A DNA stretch of 64,000 nt from positions 620,001-684,000 of the forward strand of contig NZ_JACJFN010000003.1 of assembly GCF_014164785.1 (NCBI RefSeq). Reading direction: 5' to 3'. The notes beneath the pieces are model-generated. The model saw only the letters and a list, made by a program, of their open reading frames with translations. It made no database searches and was not told where the DNA came from. The position numbers and the translations under genes were made by a program. This DNA is from Aquipseudomonas guryensis. GTDB taxonomy: Bacteria; Pseudomonadota; Gammaproteobacteria; Pseudomonadales; Pseudomonadaceae. Shown here piece by piece: positions 31,678-40,940 of this stretch; within the stretch, counting starts at the first letter, position 1, and each line of letters starts with the position of its first letter.

Positions 31678-32139
31678 ATGTCGATACGCTTGCTGCTTCC
31701 CCTGTTCAGTACCCTGCTCCTGGCCGCCTGCGCCAGTGCGCCGGAAAAACCCACGCAACCCGTCGCGCCGGCGCCAGCACCAGTCGCCGTGGCCAAGCCG
31801 GCCGTCGTCGTCGAGGCGCCGCTGCCCAGCCATATGCGCGAGCTGCGCGGCAGCCTGCGCACACCACCAGCTGGCAGCGACGTGGAGATGGCCCTGCTGG
31901 TGATCGACGAGCGCGACCGCCCGCAGCAGCTACTGGCCAGCCTGACCCTGACGGGCAACGGCCAGCTGCTGCCGTTCCGCCTGCCGTTCAACCCGGCGTA
32001 CTTCCCCAACGGTGCGCGGGTCGAACTGCGCGCCCGCATCAGCCAGTCCGGACGCCTGGTCCTGCGCCTGCCGCCGCAGCGCATCAGCCAGGCGCAGAGT
32101 CAAAGCCTCGGCGAACTGCCACTGGTCAGCGCGCCATGA
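31678..32139 (+). CDS. YbaY/YscW-type lipoprotein
   Basis: A lipoprotein of 153 residues: the lipobox LAAC follows a hydrophobic stretch ([18 protein letters not shown]). After a Pro/Ala-rich linker there is a YbaY-type beta-sandwich ([41 protein letters not shown]). The family (PF09619) includes E. coli YbaY; its function is uncertain. The ATG at 31678 lies about 20 bases after a TATAAA stretch. Its stop overlaps the methyltransferase start by four bases. Confidence 0.75.
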   Translation: MSIRLLLPLFSTLLLAACASAPEKPTQPVAPAPAPVAVAKPAVVVEAPLPSHMRELRGSLRTPPAGSDVEMALLVIDERDRPQQLLASLTLTGNGQLLPFRLPFNPAYFPNGARVELRARISQSGRLVLRLPPQRISQAQSQSLGELPLVSAP

Positions 32140-32789
32140 AAGCACCGCACGTCCTGCAGGACGCCCTGCAGCAGCTGCTCGGTGATGCGCGCCTGGTGGC
32201 GGAAACCCTGCCCGGCACCGACCTCAAGCTGTGGCTGATCGATGCGGCGAACATGGATCGCTGCTTCAGCCCGGAAGAAACCCGGCTGATCCTCGAGGAG
32301 CCGCCCTACTGGAGCTTCTGCTGGGCCAGCGGCCTGGTGCTGGCGCGCTGGCTGGCCGAACAACCCGAGTGGGTACGCGGCAAGCGCGTGCTGGACTTCG
32401 GCGCCGGCTCCGGCGTGGCCGCCATCGCCGCCGCCAAGGCCGGTGCCCTGGAAGTGGTGGCCTGCGACCTCGATCCGCTGGCCATCGAATCCTGCCGGGC
32501 CAATGCCGAGCTGAACGGGGTGGAGTTGAGCTACTCGCTGGACTTCTTCGCCGAGGCCGACCGCTTCGACCTGATCATCGTCGCCGACGTGCTTTACGAC
32601 CGCGCCAACCTGCCGCTGCTCGACCATTTCCTCAGCCGTGGCCGCGAGGCGCTGGTCGCCGATTCGCGGGTCAAGGACTTCCAGCACCCGCTGTACCAGC
32701 GCCTGGGCATGCTGGAAGCCTGCACCTGGCCGGACCTGGCCGAGCCGGCGGAGTTTCGCCATGTCAGCCTGTACCACGCCCAGCGCTGA
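32136..32789 (+). CDS. Class I SAM-dependent protein methyltransferase (ETFB/PrmA-like)
   Basis: A protein of 217 residues. The SAM-binding motif is VLDFGAGSGVAAIAAAKAG, followed by VVACDLDPLAIESC and DLIIVADVLYDR. The segment PPYWSFCWASGLVLARWL resembles the electron-transfer-flavoprotein beta-subunit lysine methyltransferases and PrmA relatives. A protein target is likely but not proven. It is coupled to the upstream lipoprotein gene by an ATGA overlap. Confidence 0.8.
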   Translation: MKAPHVLQDALQQLLGDARLVAETLPGTDLKLWLIDAANMDRCFSPEETRLILEEPPYWSFCWASGLVLARWLAEQPEWVRGKRVLDFGAGSGVAAIAAAKAGALEVVACDLDPLAIESCRANAELNGVELSYSLDFFAEADRFDLIIVADVLYDRANLPLLDHFLSRGREALVADSRVKDFQHPLYQRLGMLEACTWPDLAEPAEFRHVSLYHAQR

Positions 32790-32805
32790 CGGCGACGGTG
32801 ACGGC

Positions 32806-32869
32806 GTAGGAGCCAGCTTGCTGGCGATCCGCGGCAGCACAAGAGCATCGCCAGCAAGCTGGCTCCTAC
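32806..32869. repeat. Extragenic palindrome GTAGGAGCCAGCTTGCTGGCGAT (copy 1)
   Basis: Long arms GTAGGAGCCAGCTTGCTGG and CCAGCAAGCTGGCTCCTAC enclose a short variable centre. Near-identical copies occur at 51742-51806 and 56623-56684, always in gaps after a plus-strand gene. Confidence 0.85.
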
Positions 32870-32880
32870 AAGAGCAGTCC

Positions 32881-32905
32881 GTAGCTCGGACGCAATCCGG
32901 GCTAC
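32881..32905. repeat. Short REP-like element (GTAGCTCGGACGC / CCGGGCTAC)
   Basis: A 25-base remnant related to the GTAGCCCGGATGCAATCCGGG family at 52988. It lies directly after the previous palindrome and 64 bases before the thioredoxin gene. Confidence 0.6.
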
Positions 32906-32968
32906 TTGTATCCGTGCCAACACGCCCGCATTTATAGTTGCAGCCTTTCGCCTTCCCGAGATTCTTCC

Positions 32969-33841
32969 ATGAGCGATACCTCCTACATCTTCGACATTTC
33001 CGGCGCCGCCAGCTTCGAACAGCTGGTGATCGAGAACTCCTTCCACAAGCCCGTGCTGGTGGACTTCTGGGCCGAGTGGTGCGCGCCGTGCAAGGCGCTG
33101 ATGCCACTGCTGGCGAAGATCACCGAGGAATACCGCGGCGAACTGCTACTGGCCAAGGTCAACTGCGACATCGAGCAGGACATCGTCGCCCGCTTCGGCA
33201 TCCGCAGCCTGCCCACCGTAGTGCTGTTCAAGGATGGCCAACCGGTTGACGGCTTTGCTGGAGCGCAACCGGAATCGGCGATCCGCGAGATGCTCAAGCC
33301 GCATGTCGCCGAACCGGCGCCGGAAGCCGCCGACCCCATGGAAACGGCGCAGGCGCTGTTCGCCGAAGGCCGCATCGGCGAGGCCGAGAGCCTGCTCAAG
33401 CAGGTCCTCACCGAGAACAACGAAAATGCCGCCGCGCTGATCCTCTATGCGCGCTGCCTAGCTGAACGCGGTGAGCTGGGCGAAGCCGAGGCAGTGCTGA
33501 ATGCGGTGAAAGGCGATGAACACAAGCAGGCCCTGGCCGGCGCCAAGGCGCAGTTGACCTTCCTGCGCCAGGCCGCCGACCTTCCGGACAGCGCCGACCT
33601 GAAAGCCCGCCTGGCCCAGGACAGCAACGACGACGAGGCCACCTACCAGCTGGCTATCCAGCAACTGGCGCGCCAGCAGTACGAGGCGGCCCTGGACGGC
33701 CTGCTCAAACTGTTCGTGCGTAACCGCAGCTATGCCGAGGGCATCGCTCACAAGACCCTGCTGCAGGTATTCGACCTGCTCGGCAACGACCACCCGCTGG
33801 TGACCCTATACCGGCGCAAGCTGTACCAGGCCATTTATTGA
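32969..33841 (+). CDS. Thioredoxin-TPR chaperone (YbbN/CnoX family)
   Basis: A protein of 290 residues. An N-terminal thioredoxin domain (about 15-115) carries the redox motif WCAPCK with Cys38 and Cys41 and the cis-Pro loop LPTVVLF. The rest is TPR-like helical repeats (ALFAEGRIGEAESLLKQVL, AEAVLNAVKGD). E. coli CnoX lost one active-site Cys; this protein keeps both, so it may be redox active. It protects substrates from aggregation in characterised relatives. The next gene follows one base later. Confidence 0.87.
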   Translation: MSDTSYIFDISGAASFEQLVIENSFHKPVLVDFWAEWCAPCKALMPLLAKITEEYRGELLLAKVNCDIEQDIVARFGIRSLPTVVLFKDGQPVDGFAGAQPESAIREMLKPHVAEPAPEAADPMETAQALFAEGRIGEAESLLKQVLTENNENAAALILYARCLAERGELGEAEAVLNAVKGDEHKQALAGAKAQLTFLRQAADLPDSADLKARLAQDSNDDEATYQLAIQQLARQQYEAALDGLLKLFVRNRSYAEGIAHKTLLQVFDLLGNDHPLVTLYRRKLYQAIY

Positions 33842-33842
33842 G

Positions 33843-34280
33843 ATGAGCACGCCATTCCAGCTATTGCTGCGCGTACGCTACGGCGAGTGCGATGCCCAGC
33901 AGGTGGTGTTCAACGCGCGCTATGGCGACTACATCGACGTAGCCGCCACCGAGTTCTACCGCGCTCTGTTTGGCAGCTATCAGTACCTGCTCGACCGGGG
34001 CCTGGACAGCCAGGTGGTGCGCATGACCACCGACTGGAGCTCGCCGGCGCGCTTCGATGACGTACTGGCCATCCAGGTGCAGACCCTGCGCCTGGGCACC
34101 ACCTCGTACAGCCTGCTGGTAGAGATCATCCAGCAGGCCGAGCAGCGCCTGGTGGCGCGCAGCGAAGTTACCTATGTGATGGTCGACGCGCAGAGCTTCG
34201 GCAAAATCGCCATCCCCGCCGACCTGCGCGCGCAGCTGGAACGCGGCGCGCCAAGCGTATTGATCAACCAGGCCGGCTGA
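33843..34280 (+). CDS. Hotdog-fold acyl-CoA thioesterase
   Basis: A protein of 145 residues of the 4-hydroxybenzoyl-CoA thioesterase type: VRYGECDAQQVVFNARYGDY holds the conserved Asp (ECDAQQ) and the hotdog helix, with later strands SSPARFDDVLAIQVQ and RSEVTYVMVD. It should hydrolyse acyl-CoA esters in the cytoplasm; the chain specificity is unknown. It begins two bases after the thioredoxin-TPR stop, so both are one transcript. Confidence 0.88.
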   Translation: MSTPFQLLLRVRYGECDAQQVVFNARYGDYIDVAATEFYRALFGSYQYLLDRGLDSQVVRMTTDWSSPARFDDVLAIQVQTLRLGTTSYSLLVEIIQQAEQRLVARSEVTYVMVDAQSFGKIAIPADLRAQLERGAPSVLINQAG

Positions 34281-34628
34281 TCAGCCAACCCAGCGATATA
34301 GCGGCGCTTCGGCGCCGCTTTCTATTTGCACCTGCGAGCAATGGCGCAGGCGCACCAGCAGGCGCTTGCCCGCCGCGGCACTGCCTGCCAGGGCCGTCAG
34401 CTCGGTCAGCAGTTGCGGGCCATCCAGGCTGCCGGCGCGCTGCAGCAAGTCCTGCGCGGCCTGCCACAGGCCGTCCTGAGCCTTTGCCACAGCAGCCACC
34501 GGTTCAGGTACCGGCGCTATGGCGCTGTCGCGAGGCAGCAGCGCCGCCAGTTGCGCCCAGTCCTCCTGATCCATTTCCACCGACAGATCCACCGGCCACT
34601 CGCCGATTCGCCCCTTGATTCGCAGCAT
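34281..34628 (-). CDS. Hypothetical protein, 115 residues
   Basis: Not recognised. The protein starts MLRIKGRIGEWPVDLSVEMD, a short beta-hairpin-like region, followed by an Ala/Leu-rich helical part and an ending LLVRLRHCSQVQIESG. No signal peptide or membrane segment. The ATG at 34628 follows GAGGAA by 7 bases, which favours it over an upstream ATG. It is convergent with the thioesterase gene (stops adjacent) and divergent from the zinc operon. Confidence 0.6.
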   Translation of the reverse strand: MLRIKGRIGEWPVDLSVEMDQEDWAQLAALLPRDSAIAPVPEPVAAVAKAQDGLWQAAQDLLQRAGSLDGPQLLTELTALAGSAAAGKRLLVRLRHCSQVQIESGAEAPLYRWVG

Positions 34629-34711
34629 CGTCAATTCCTCACTGAATGGCGGGCATGCTGCCATGGCGCCGCGAGCGCGCCAAACGGAGCTGGCCAATCT
34701 CAACCAAAACT

Positions 34712-34725
34712 TGTTATAACATAAC
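34712..34725 (+). promoter_or_regulatory. Zur box upstream of the zinc operon
   Basis: TGTTATAACATAAC closely matches the Zur operator core (TGTTATAnTATAACA). It lies 30 bases ahead of the DUF2796 gene start in an AT-rich stretch that would hold the promoter. Zur with zinc should repress the genes from 34755 to 38010. Confidence 0.75.
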
Positions 34726-34754
34726 TACAAATTTATCCTTTCCGGAGCCTCCAC

Positions 34755-35360
<606 letters not shown>

Positions 35361-35368
35361 TTAATCCC

Positions 35369-35431
35369 GTAGGTTGCGCCGCGCGCACCGCATGCCACGC
35401 ACAGCCCCCTGGTGCGCATGGTGCACCCTAC
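35369..35431. repeat. Extragenic palindrome GTAGGTTGCGC...GGTGCACCCTAC
   Basis: The arms GTAGG and CCTAC bound an imperfect palindrome containing GCGCACCGCATG and CATGGTGCACC. It fills most of the 139-base gap between the DUF2796 and ABC ATPase genes. Confidence 0.55.
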
Positions 35432-35499
35432 GTTTCGCGGTCTACACCTGCCGCAGCAAACTCCCTATGCTGTCCACCTTGTCCGCGATTGGCCCGACC

Positions 35500-36207
35500 A
35501 TGTCCGACCCACTGATCGAACTCAACGACCTCGGCTTCGCCTGGCCCGGCCAGGCGGAGTTGCTGGATATTCCCGGTTTCACCCTGCAGCGCGGCGAGAG
35601 CCTTTTCCTCAAGGGTCCCAGCGGCAGCGGCAAGACCACCCTGCTCGGCCTGCTCGGTGGCGTGCAACTGCCCGGACGTGGCAGCGTGAAGCTGCTCGGC
35701 CACGACCTTGCGCGACTGTCTTCGGGCGCCCGTGATCGCTTCCGCGTCGACCACACCGGCTATATCTTCCAGCAGTTCAACCTGCTGCCGTTCCTCTCGG
35801 TGCGCGAGAACGTCGAGCTGCCCTGCCGCTTCTCCAAGTCCCGCGCCGCCCGCGCCAGCCAGCGCCACGGCAGTGTCGCTGCAGCTGCCACGGCGTTACT
35901 CGAACACCTGGGGCTGAAGGCCGAACTGCTGTCGCGGCGTGCCGACTCGCTGTCGATCGGCCAGCAGCAACGCGTCGCCGCCGCCCGCGCGCTGATCGGC
36001 CAACCGGAACTGGTGATCGCCGACGAGCCGACCTCGGCCTTGGATGCCGATGCGCGCGAGGCCTTCCTCTCCCTGCTGTTCAATGAATGCCGCGAAGCCG
36101 GCGCCAGCCTGCTGTTCGTCAGCCATGACCAGAGCCTGGCCCCACTGTTCGACCGCGCCCTGTCGCTGGCCGAGCTGAACCGCGCCGCGCGCCCGCAGGA
36201 AGCCTAA
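35500..36207 (+). CDS. ABC transporter ATP-binding protein (MacB/LolD-like)
   Basis: An ATPase of 235 residues: Walker A GPSGSGKTT, signature LSIGQQQRVAAARAL, Walker B LVIADEPTSALD and switch His in FVSHDQS. It belongs with FtsX-type permeases that use ATP to work across the envelope rather than move small solutes. The permease follows two bases after the stop. In-frame ATG codons upstream (such as 35467) are possible; 35500 gives the usual N-terminus. Zur control is inferred from the operon. Confidence 0.9.
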   Translation: MSDPLIELNDLGFAWPGQAELLDIPGFTLQRGESLFLKGPSGSGKTTLLGLLGGVQLPGRGSVKLLGHDLARLSSGARDRFRVDHTGYIFQQFNLLPFLSVRENVELPCRFSKSRAARASQRHGSVAAAATALLEHLGLKAELLSRRADSLSIGQQQRVAAARALIGQPELVIADEPTSALDADAREAFLSLLFNECREAGASLLFVSHDQSLAPLFDRALSLAELNRAARPQEA

Positions 36208-36208
36208 T

Positions 36209-37471
36209 ATGCACCTGATCCGCATCGCCCTGGCCAGCCTCAACAACCGCCGCTTCACCGCCCTGCTCACGGTGTTCGCCATCGCCCTGTCGGTGTGCCT
36301 GCTGCTCGCCGTCGAACGGGTGCGCAGCGAGGCGCGCGCCAGTTTCGCCAGCACCATCAGCGGCACCGACCTGATAGTCGGCGCCCGTTCTGGCAGCGTG
36401 AACCTGCTGCTGTACTCGGTGTTCCGCATCGGCAACGCCACCAACAATATCCGCTGGGACAGCTTCGAGACCCTGGCCAAACACCCGCAGGTGAAGTGGG
36501 CGATCCCGCTGTCGCTGGGCGACTCGCACCGCGGCTACCGGGTGCTCGGCACCGACACCGGCTACTTCACGCACTACCACTACGGCCGCGGCCAGCCGCT
36601 GCAGCTGAGCGAAGGCAAACCCTTCAATGACCTGTTCGAAGTGGTGCTCGGCGCCGAAGTGGCGCAGGCGCTGCACTACAAACTGGGCGACCAGATCGTC
36701 CTGGCCCACGGCGTCAGCACGGTCAGCCTGACCCAGCACGACGACAAGCCGTTCCGCGTGGTCGGCATCCTCGCCCGCACCGGCACGCCGGTGGACCGCA
36801 CCCTGCATATTTCCCTGAGCGGCATGGAAGCGCTGCATGTCGACTGGCAAAACGGCGTGCCGGCGCGTGGCGCGGGCAAGGTCTCGGCCGAGCAGGCCCG
36901 TGAAATGCACCTGCAACCCAAGGCGATAACTGCCGTGCTGCTGGGTCTGAAAAGCAAGATCGCCACTTTCACTGTGCAGCGCCAGGTCAACGAATACCGC
37001 GGCGAGCCGCTGCAGGCGATCCTTCCCGGTGTTGCCCTGCAGGAGCTGTGGAGCCTGATGGGCGTGGCCGAGAAGGCGCTGTTCGTGGTCTCGCTGTTCG
37101 TCGTGCTAACCGGGCTGATCGGCATGCTCACAGCCATCCTCACCAGCCTCAACGAACGCCGCCGGGAGATGGCCATCCTCCGCTCGGTGGGCGCGCGTCC
37201 CTGGCATATCGCCGGTTTGCTGGTACTGGAAGCCTTCGCACTGGCCCTGGCCGGCGTCGCGCTGGGGCTGGCCCTGCTGTATCTCGGTATCGCCGCCAGC
37301 CAGGGTTATGTGCAGGCGCAGTACGGCCTGTTCCTGCCACTCAACCTGCCCAGCGGCTATGAGTGGCGCCTGCTCGGCGCTATTCTGGGCGCCGCCCTGC
37401 TGATGGGCAGCGTGCCGGCCTGGCGCGCCTATCGGCAGTCTCTGGCCGATGGCCTGTCGATACGTCTATGA
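36209..37471 (+). CDS. FtsX/MacB-type ABC transporter permease
   Basis: A protein of 420 residues with one N-terminal membrane helix (about 15-35), a large periplasmic domain (about 40-280), then three C-terminal helices (about 282-305, 328-358, 385-405). SLNERRREMAILRSVGARPWHI is the characteristic coupling segment of FtsX permeases. With the adjacent ATPase and the His-rich protein it should form a zinc-linked transport or mechanotransmission complex. The stop overlaps the next start by four bases. Confidence 0.9.
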   Translation: MHLIRIALASLNNRRFTALLTVFAIALSVCLLLAVERVRSEARASFASTISGTDLIVGARSGSVNLLLYSVFRIGNATNNIRWDSFETLAKHPQVKWAIPLSLGDSHRGYRVLGTDTGYFTHYHYGRGQPLQLSEGKPFNDLFEVVLGAEVAQALHYKLGDQIVLAHGVSTVSLTQHDDKPFRVVGILARTGTPVDRTLHISLSGMEALHVDWQNGVPARGAGKVSAEQAREMHLQPKAITAVLLGLKSKIATFTVQRQVNEYRGEPLQAILPGVALQELWSLMGVAEKALFVVSLFVVLTGLIGMLTAILTSLNERRREMAILRSVGARPWHIAGLLVLEAFALALAGVALGLALLYLGIAASQGYVQAQYGLFLPLNLPSGYEWRLLGAILGAALLMGSVPAWRAYRQSLADGLSIRL

Positions 37472-38010
37472 GGTTGCCCATGCGTCGCCTGTTGTTTGCG
37501 CTGCTGTTGTCCTGCACCACCGCACTGTGGAGCGCCGCGCCCATGGCCGCCGAACTGCGCGAGCTGACCTGGAGCGAGATGGTGCCGGCCGACGCGCCGC
37601 CCCAGACTGCCCAGCCGGCGGCGCCGATGCACGACCTCTCGCAACTGGCCGACGCCCTTGCCGCGGAAAGCGGCCCTGCCGCCGCGCAACAGTCGCCGGC
37701 GGCGCCGGTGGTCAAGGCGCTCGACGGCCAGCAGGTGAAACTGCCGGGCTACATCGTGCCGCTGGATGTGACCGAGGAAGGCCGCGTCACCGAGTTCCTC
37801 CTGGTGCCCTACTTCGGCGCCTGCATCCACGTGCCGCCGCCACCCTCCAACCAGATCGTGCATGTCACCAGCGAACTGGGCGTGCTGATGGATGCGCTGT
37901 ACCAGCCATTCTGGATCGAAGGCCCGCTCAAGGTAGGCCAGATCAGCAGCGAGCTGGCCGAAGCCGGCTACCAGATGCAGGCCGAGAAGATCTATCCATA
38001 CGAAATGTGA
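37468..38010 (+). CDS. DUF3299 periplasmic protein of the zinc operon
   Basis: A protein of 180 residues with a signal peptide (MRLPMRRLLFALLLSCTTALWSAAPMAA). The conserved block KLPGYIVPLDVTEEGRVTEF, FLLVPYFGACIHVPPPPSNQ is the DUF3299 hallmark; Cys and His in GACIHVPPPPSNQ could bind metal. Function unknown; its place at the end of a Zur-box operon suggests zinc handling in the periplasm. The ATG at 37468 overlaps the permease stop; an ATG at 37480 is the alternative. Confidence 0.83.
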   Translation: MRLPMRRLLFALLLSCTTALWSAAPMAAELRELTWSEMVPADAPPQTAQPAAPMHDLSQLADALAAESGPAAAQQSPAAPVVKALDGQQVKLPGYIVPLDVTEEGRVTEFLLVPYFGACIHVPPPPSNQIVHVTSELGVLMDALYQPFWIEGPLKVGQISSELAEAGYQMQAEKIYPYEM

Positions 38011-38063
38011 TCTAGGGTGTGCCAGATTGACGCACCCCAACCGCTCAACAACACCCCCGCCTA

Positions 38064-38077
38064 TTGAGCCAAGTCAA
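38064..38077 (+). promoter_or_regulatory. ANR/FNR-type box upstream of oprG
   Basis: TTGAGCCAAGTCAA matches the FNR/ANR consensus TTGAT-N4-ATCAA at eight of ten positions. It lies 69 bases before the oprG start. P. aeruginosa oprG is reported to rise under low oxygen through ANR, in line with this site. Confidence 0.6.
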
Positions 38078-38146
38078 GAAGTGCCCCCATCAGGTTGGCT
38101 GACAATTCACTCAGCCAACACATTACCTATCTGATTGGAGCACCCC

Positions 38147-38842
38147 ATGCGCAAGTCCCTGCTGACCGCATCCCTTCTCGCCCTCGCCGTTGCCGCGCCG
38201 CTGGCCCAGGCCTTCGAAGCCGGTGACATCATCGTGCGCGCTGGCGCCGCCACCGTTGACCCGCAGGAAGACAGCAGCGAGCTGCAAGTCGGCGGCGCTG
38301 ACGTAGCCGGCACCAAGGCCACCCTGGACAGCGACACCCAGCTGGGCCTGAACTTCGCCTACATGATCACCAACAACATCGGTATCGAGCTGCTGGCCGC
38401 CACCCCGTTCAGTCACCAGGTAGGCGTGAAAGGCGTCGATGCCGCGCTGGGCACACCGGCCGGCACCATCGATGGCAGCTTCGGCGACATCAAGCATCTG
38501 CCGCCGACCCTGAGCGCCGTGTACTACCCGCTGGACAGCAAATCCGCCTTCCAGCCCTATGTCGGCCTGGGCATCAACTACACCATCTTCTTCGACGAAG
38601 ACCTGAGCAGCCGCCAGGAAACCAACGGTTTCAGCAACCTGGAACTGGACGACTCGTGGGGCCTGGCTTACCAGGTGGGCATGGACTACATGCTCAACGA
38701 CAACCTGCTGCTCAACGCCCAGGTGCGCTACCTCGACATCGACACCACTGCGACCGTCGATCACAACGCCCTCGGCAAAGTGGAAGTGGACGTCGACGTC
38801 GATCCGTTCGTGTATATGATCGGCCTGGGCTACAAGTTCTAA
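38147..38842 (+). CDS. oprG: OmpW-family outer-membrane protein OprG
   Basis: An eight-stranded outer-membrane barrel of 231 residues. Signal peptide MRKSLLTASLLALAVAAPLAQA, then GDIIVRAGAATVDP, the family motif NIGIELLAATPFSHQV, LPPTLSAVYYPL and the C-terminal VDPFVYMIGLGYKF ending in Phe. OmpW proteins pass small hydrophobic molecules; OprG has been linked to amino-acid and hydrophobic uptake. The ATG is preceded by GGAG. A possible ANR box lies upstream and a strong terminator follows. Confidence 0.94.
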   Translation: MRKSLLTASLLALAVAAPLAQAFEAGDIIVRAGAATVDPQEDSSELQVGGADVAGTKATLDSDTQLGLNFAYMITNNIGIELLAATPFSHQVGVKGVDAALGTPAGTIDGSFGDIKHLPPTLSAVYYPLDSKSAFQPYVGLGINYTIFFDEDLSSRQETNGFSNLELDDSWGLAYQVGMDYMLNDNLLLNAQVRYLDIDTTATVDHNALGKVEVDVDVDPFVYMIGLGYKF

Positions 38843-38860
38843 GAACCTGTTAGCCGCAAT

Positions 38861-38893
38861 AAAAAGAAACCCCGCAATGCGGGGTTTCTTTTT
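38861..38893. terminator. Intrinsic terminator downstream of oprG
   Basis: A near-perfect 15-bp stem, AAAAAGAAACCCCGC and GCGGGGTTTCTTTTT, with an AAT loop. T-runs occur on both strands, so it can stop oprG and also the convergent epimerase gene. Confidence 0.93.
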
Positions 38894-38902
38894 GCGTGCA
38901 GG

Positions 38903-38955
38903 CGTAGGGCGGGTGAAACCCGCGTTGCCCATTCGCGGGTTTCACCCGCCCTACG
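38903..38955. repeat. Extragenic palindrome GTAGGGCGGGTGAAACCCGCG overlapping a stop codon
   Basis: Arms CGTAGGGCGGGTGAAACCCG and CGGGTTTCACCCGCCCTACG pair over 20 bases. The TAG stop of the minus-strand epimerase gene (38951-38953) lies in the right arm. It is a relative of the element at 21826-21874. Confidence 0.85.
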
Positions 38956-39883
38956 CGCGACCGAGCAACTGCGCCAGACCATCCTGCAACGGCGTCGCCG
39001 GGGCCAGCTGGAAGCGCTCGCGCAGCAGACTGTTGTCCGCCCGCGAATGGCGAATATCGCCGGCACGGGCCTCGGCATGGGTCACTGCCGGTAGGCGGCC
39101 GAGCACATCACCAATCGCTGCGAGCAGCTGGTTGAGGCTGATCGACTGGTTATGCCCGACGTTCACCGCACCGCTCGCCACCTGCGCCTGAGTCAACGCC
39201 TGCACCAGCAGCGGCACCAGGTCGGCAACATAGAAGAAGTCGCGGGTCTGCTCACCATCGCCGAACACGCAGATCGGTTTCCCGGCCAGGGCGCGTTCGG
39301 TGAAGATGCTGATCACCCCTGAATAGGGCGAGGACGGATCCTGGCGCGGGCCGAAGATATTGAAGAAGCGGAAGATCGCCGGTTCCAGGCCATGTTGGCG
39401 CTGGTAGAAGTCCAGGTAGAACTCGCTGGCCAGCTTGTCCACGGCGTAGGGGGTGAGCGGCGCCTTGGGCGTGTCTTCGCCCACCGCCACACCTTCGCCA
39501 TTGTTGCCGTAGACAGCCGCGCTGGAGGCGTAGACCACACGGCGTACGCCCGCTTCGCGCATGGCTTCGCAGAGGTTGAGGGTGCCGATGAAGTTGCTCT
39601 GGTGGGTGCCCACCGGATCGTCCACCGAGGCCTGCACCGAGGCCACCGCGGCCAGGTGAGCGACGGCCTGACAGCCGACCACCGCGCGGCGCATCAGCGC
39701 GGCATCGGCGACATCGCCCTGCAGCACTTCCAGCCGTGGATTATCCAGCGCCAGGTTGCTGCGCTGGCCGGTAGAAAAGTTGTCCAGCACACGCACGCGG
39801 TGGCCGGCGGCGAGCAGGGCATCGGTCAGGTGCGAGCCGATAAAGCCGGCGCCACCGGTGACCAGGATCAGGGAATCAGGCAT
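38951..39883 (-). CDS. NAD-dependent sugar-nucleotide epimerase/dehydratase
   Basis: An extended SDR of 310 residues: the NAD motif TGGAGFIG near the N-terminus, DNFSTG, the catalytic Ser in VVYASSAAVYG and the Tyr-Lys pair in PYAVDKLASEFY. UDP-glucose 4-epimerase-like proteins interconvert hexose nucleotides for surface polysaccharide. The exact substrate cannot be read. It follows the RmlD-like gene by six bases on the same strand; from memory both lie next to oprG in P. aeruginosa as well. Confidence 0.87.
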   Translation of the reverse strand: MPDSLILVTGGAGFIGSHLTDALLAAGHRVRVLDNFSTGQRSNLALDNPRLEVLQGDVADAALMRRAVVGCQAVAHLAAVASVQASVDDPVGTHQSNFIGTLNLCEAMREAGVRRVVYASSAAVYGNNGEGVAVGEDTPKAPLTPYAVDKLASEFYLDFYQRQHGLEPAIFRFFNIFGPRQDPSSPYSGVISIFTERALAGKPICVFGDGEQTRDFFYVADLVPLLVQALTQAQVASGAVNVGHNQSISLNQLLAAIGDVLGRLPAVTHAEARAGDIRHSRADNSLLRERFQLAPATPLQDGLAQLLGRA

Positions 39884-39889
39884 GCGCTC

Positions 39890-40774
39890 TCAACTGTGTC
39901 GGTAGTAGCGATCGAGCAGGGCCGGCAGGCCGGCCCGCCAGGCGCGCGGCTTGATGCCGAAGGTATTGAGGATCTTCTTGCAGGCCAGCACTGCGTGCTG
40001 CGGCTCGTCGGCGGCATCCACCCGCGCGGCGTGGGCTTGCGGGCTGACTTCCAGTACCTGCAGTTTATGCAGTGGGCGCGCCTCGCTGATGATTGCCTGA
40101 CCCAGGGCCAGCGGCGTGGTCGCCTCGTGGCCGCCGTAGTGATAGGTGCCCCACAGCGGAAACTGGCAATCGAGCTGCTTGAGCACGGCGATGATCACCC
40201 GCGCGGCATCGTCGACCAGGGTCGGATTGCCGCGCCGGTCATCGGCCATCAGCAGTTGCTGCTCCAGTTCGGCACGGCGCAGGAAGCGCCCGAGCAGGCC
40301 ATCGGCGCTGTCATCCAGCAGCCAGCCGAAGCGCAGCAGCACATGCCGCGGACAGGTGGCGCGCACGTTCTGTTCGATACGGCGCAGGGCCTGGCCACGA
40401 ATGCCCAGCGGCACCGGCTCGTCCTTCTCGCTGTAGGCCGTGGCCCGCGAGCCATCGAAGACCCGGTAGCTGGACGGTTGCAGGAGGACGATATTGTGGT
40501 GCTGACAGAGCTCGGCGAGGCGTTCGAGCGCCCGCTCCTGCTGACTGAAGCGCGCCTCGTCAACCGTCTCCGCCTGGAACCAGTCGAAGTAGTAGGCGAG
40601 ATTGATCAGCGCATCGGGGCGCGTGTCATCGAGCAGTTGGGTGAGGCTGGCGACATCCCAGCCACCCTCGGGTGGGCGTGGGGCAAGAAAGCCAATATCT
40701 TCCTCGGCCCCCAGGCGGATCAGCGCCTGCCCCAGGGCATTGCCGCCGCCCAGCAGCATCAGGCGCATGCGCAT
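39890..40774 (-). CDS. RmlD-like sugar-nucleotide-binding reductase
   Basis: A protein of 294 residues with an N-terminal Rossmann fold (MRMRLMLLGGGNALGQAL) and an RmlD-like substrate domain (LLQPSSYRVFDG, RHVLLRFGWLLDD, GTYHYGGHEATT). The YSEKDEP segment resembles the dTDP-sugar reductases, but the usual Tyr-x3-Lys catalytic pair is not evident, so activity is uncertain. An ATG at 40774 or 40768 may be used. It forms a two-gene unit with the epimerase. Confidence 0.75.
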   Translation of the reverse strand: MRMRLMLLGGGNALGQALIRLGAEEDIGFLAPRPPEGGWDVASLTQLLDDTRPDALINLAYYFDWFQAETVDEARFSQQERALERLAELCQHHNIVLLQPSSYRVFDGSRATAYSEKDEPVPLGIRGQALRRIEQNVRATCPRHVLLRFGWLLDDSADGLLGRFLRRAELEQQLLMADDRRGNPTLVDDAARVIIAVLKQLDCQFPLWGTYHYGGHEATTPLALGQAIISEARPLHKLQVLEVSPQAHAARVDAADEPQHAVLACKKILNTFGIKPRAWRAGLPALLDRYYRHS

Positions 40775-40940
40775 GGTGGTGCGGGTTACTCCAGTCACGA
40801 AAGGAACAGGCTGCAAGCAGCCAGACTGGCGGTATTTTGCGGGTTTTACCCGGGGTCGTCACCCGCAAACTGCGTTACGGCGTGACGGAGGCCATGGAAG
40901 ACCGCGACAGAGCCGTTGCTGCCCTGCCGCGGCGCCGCTG

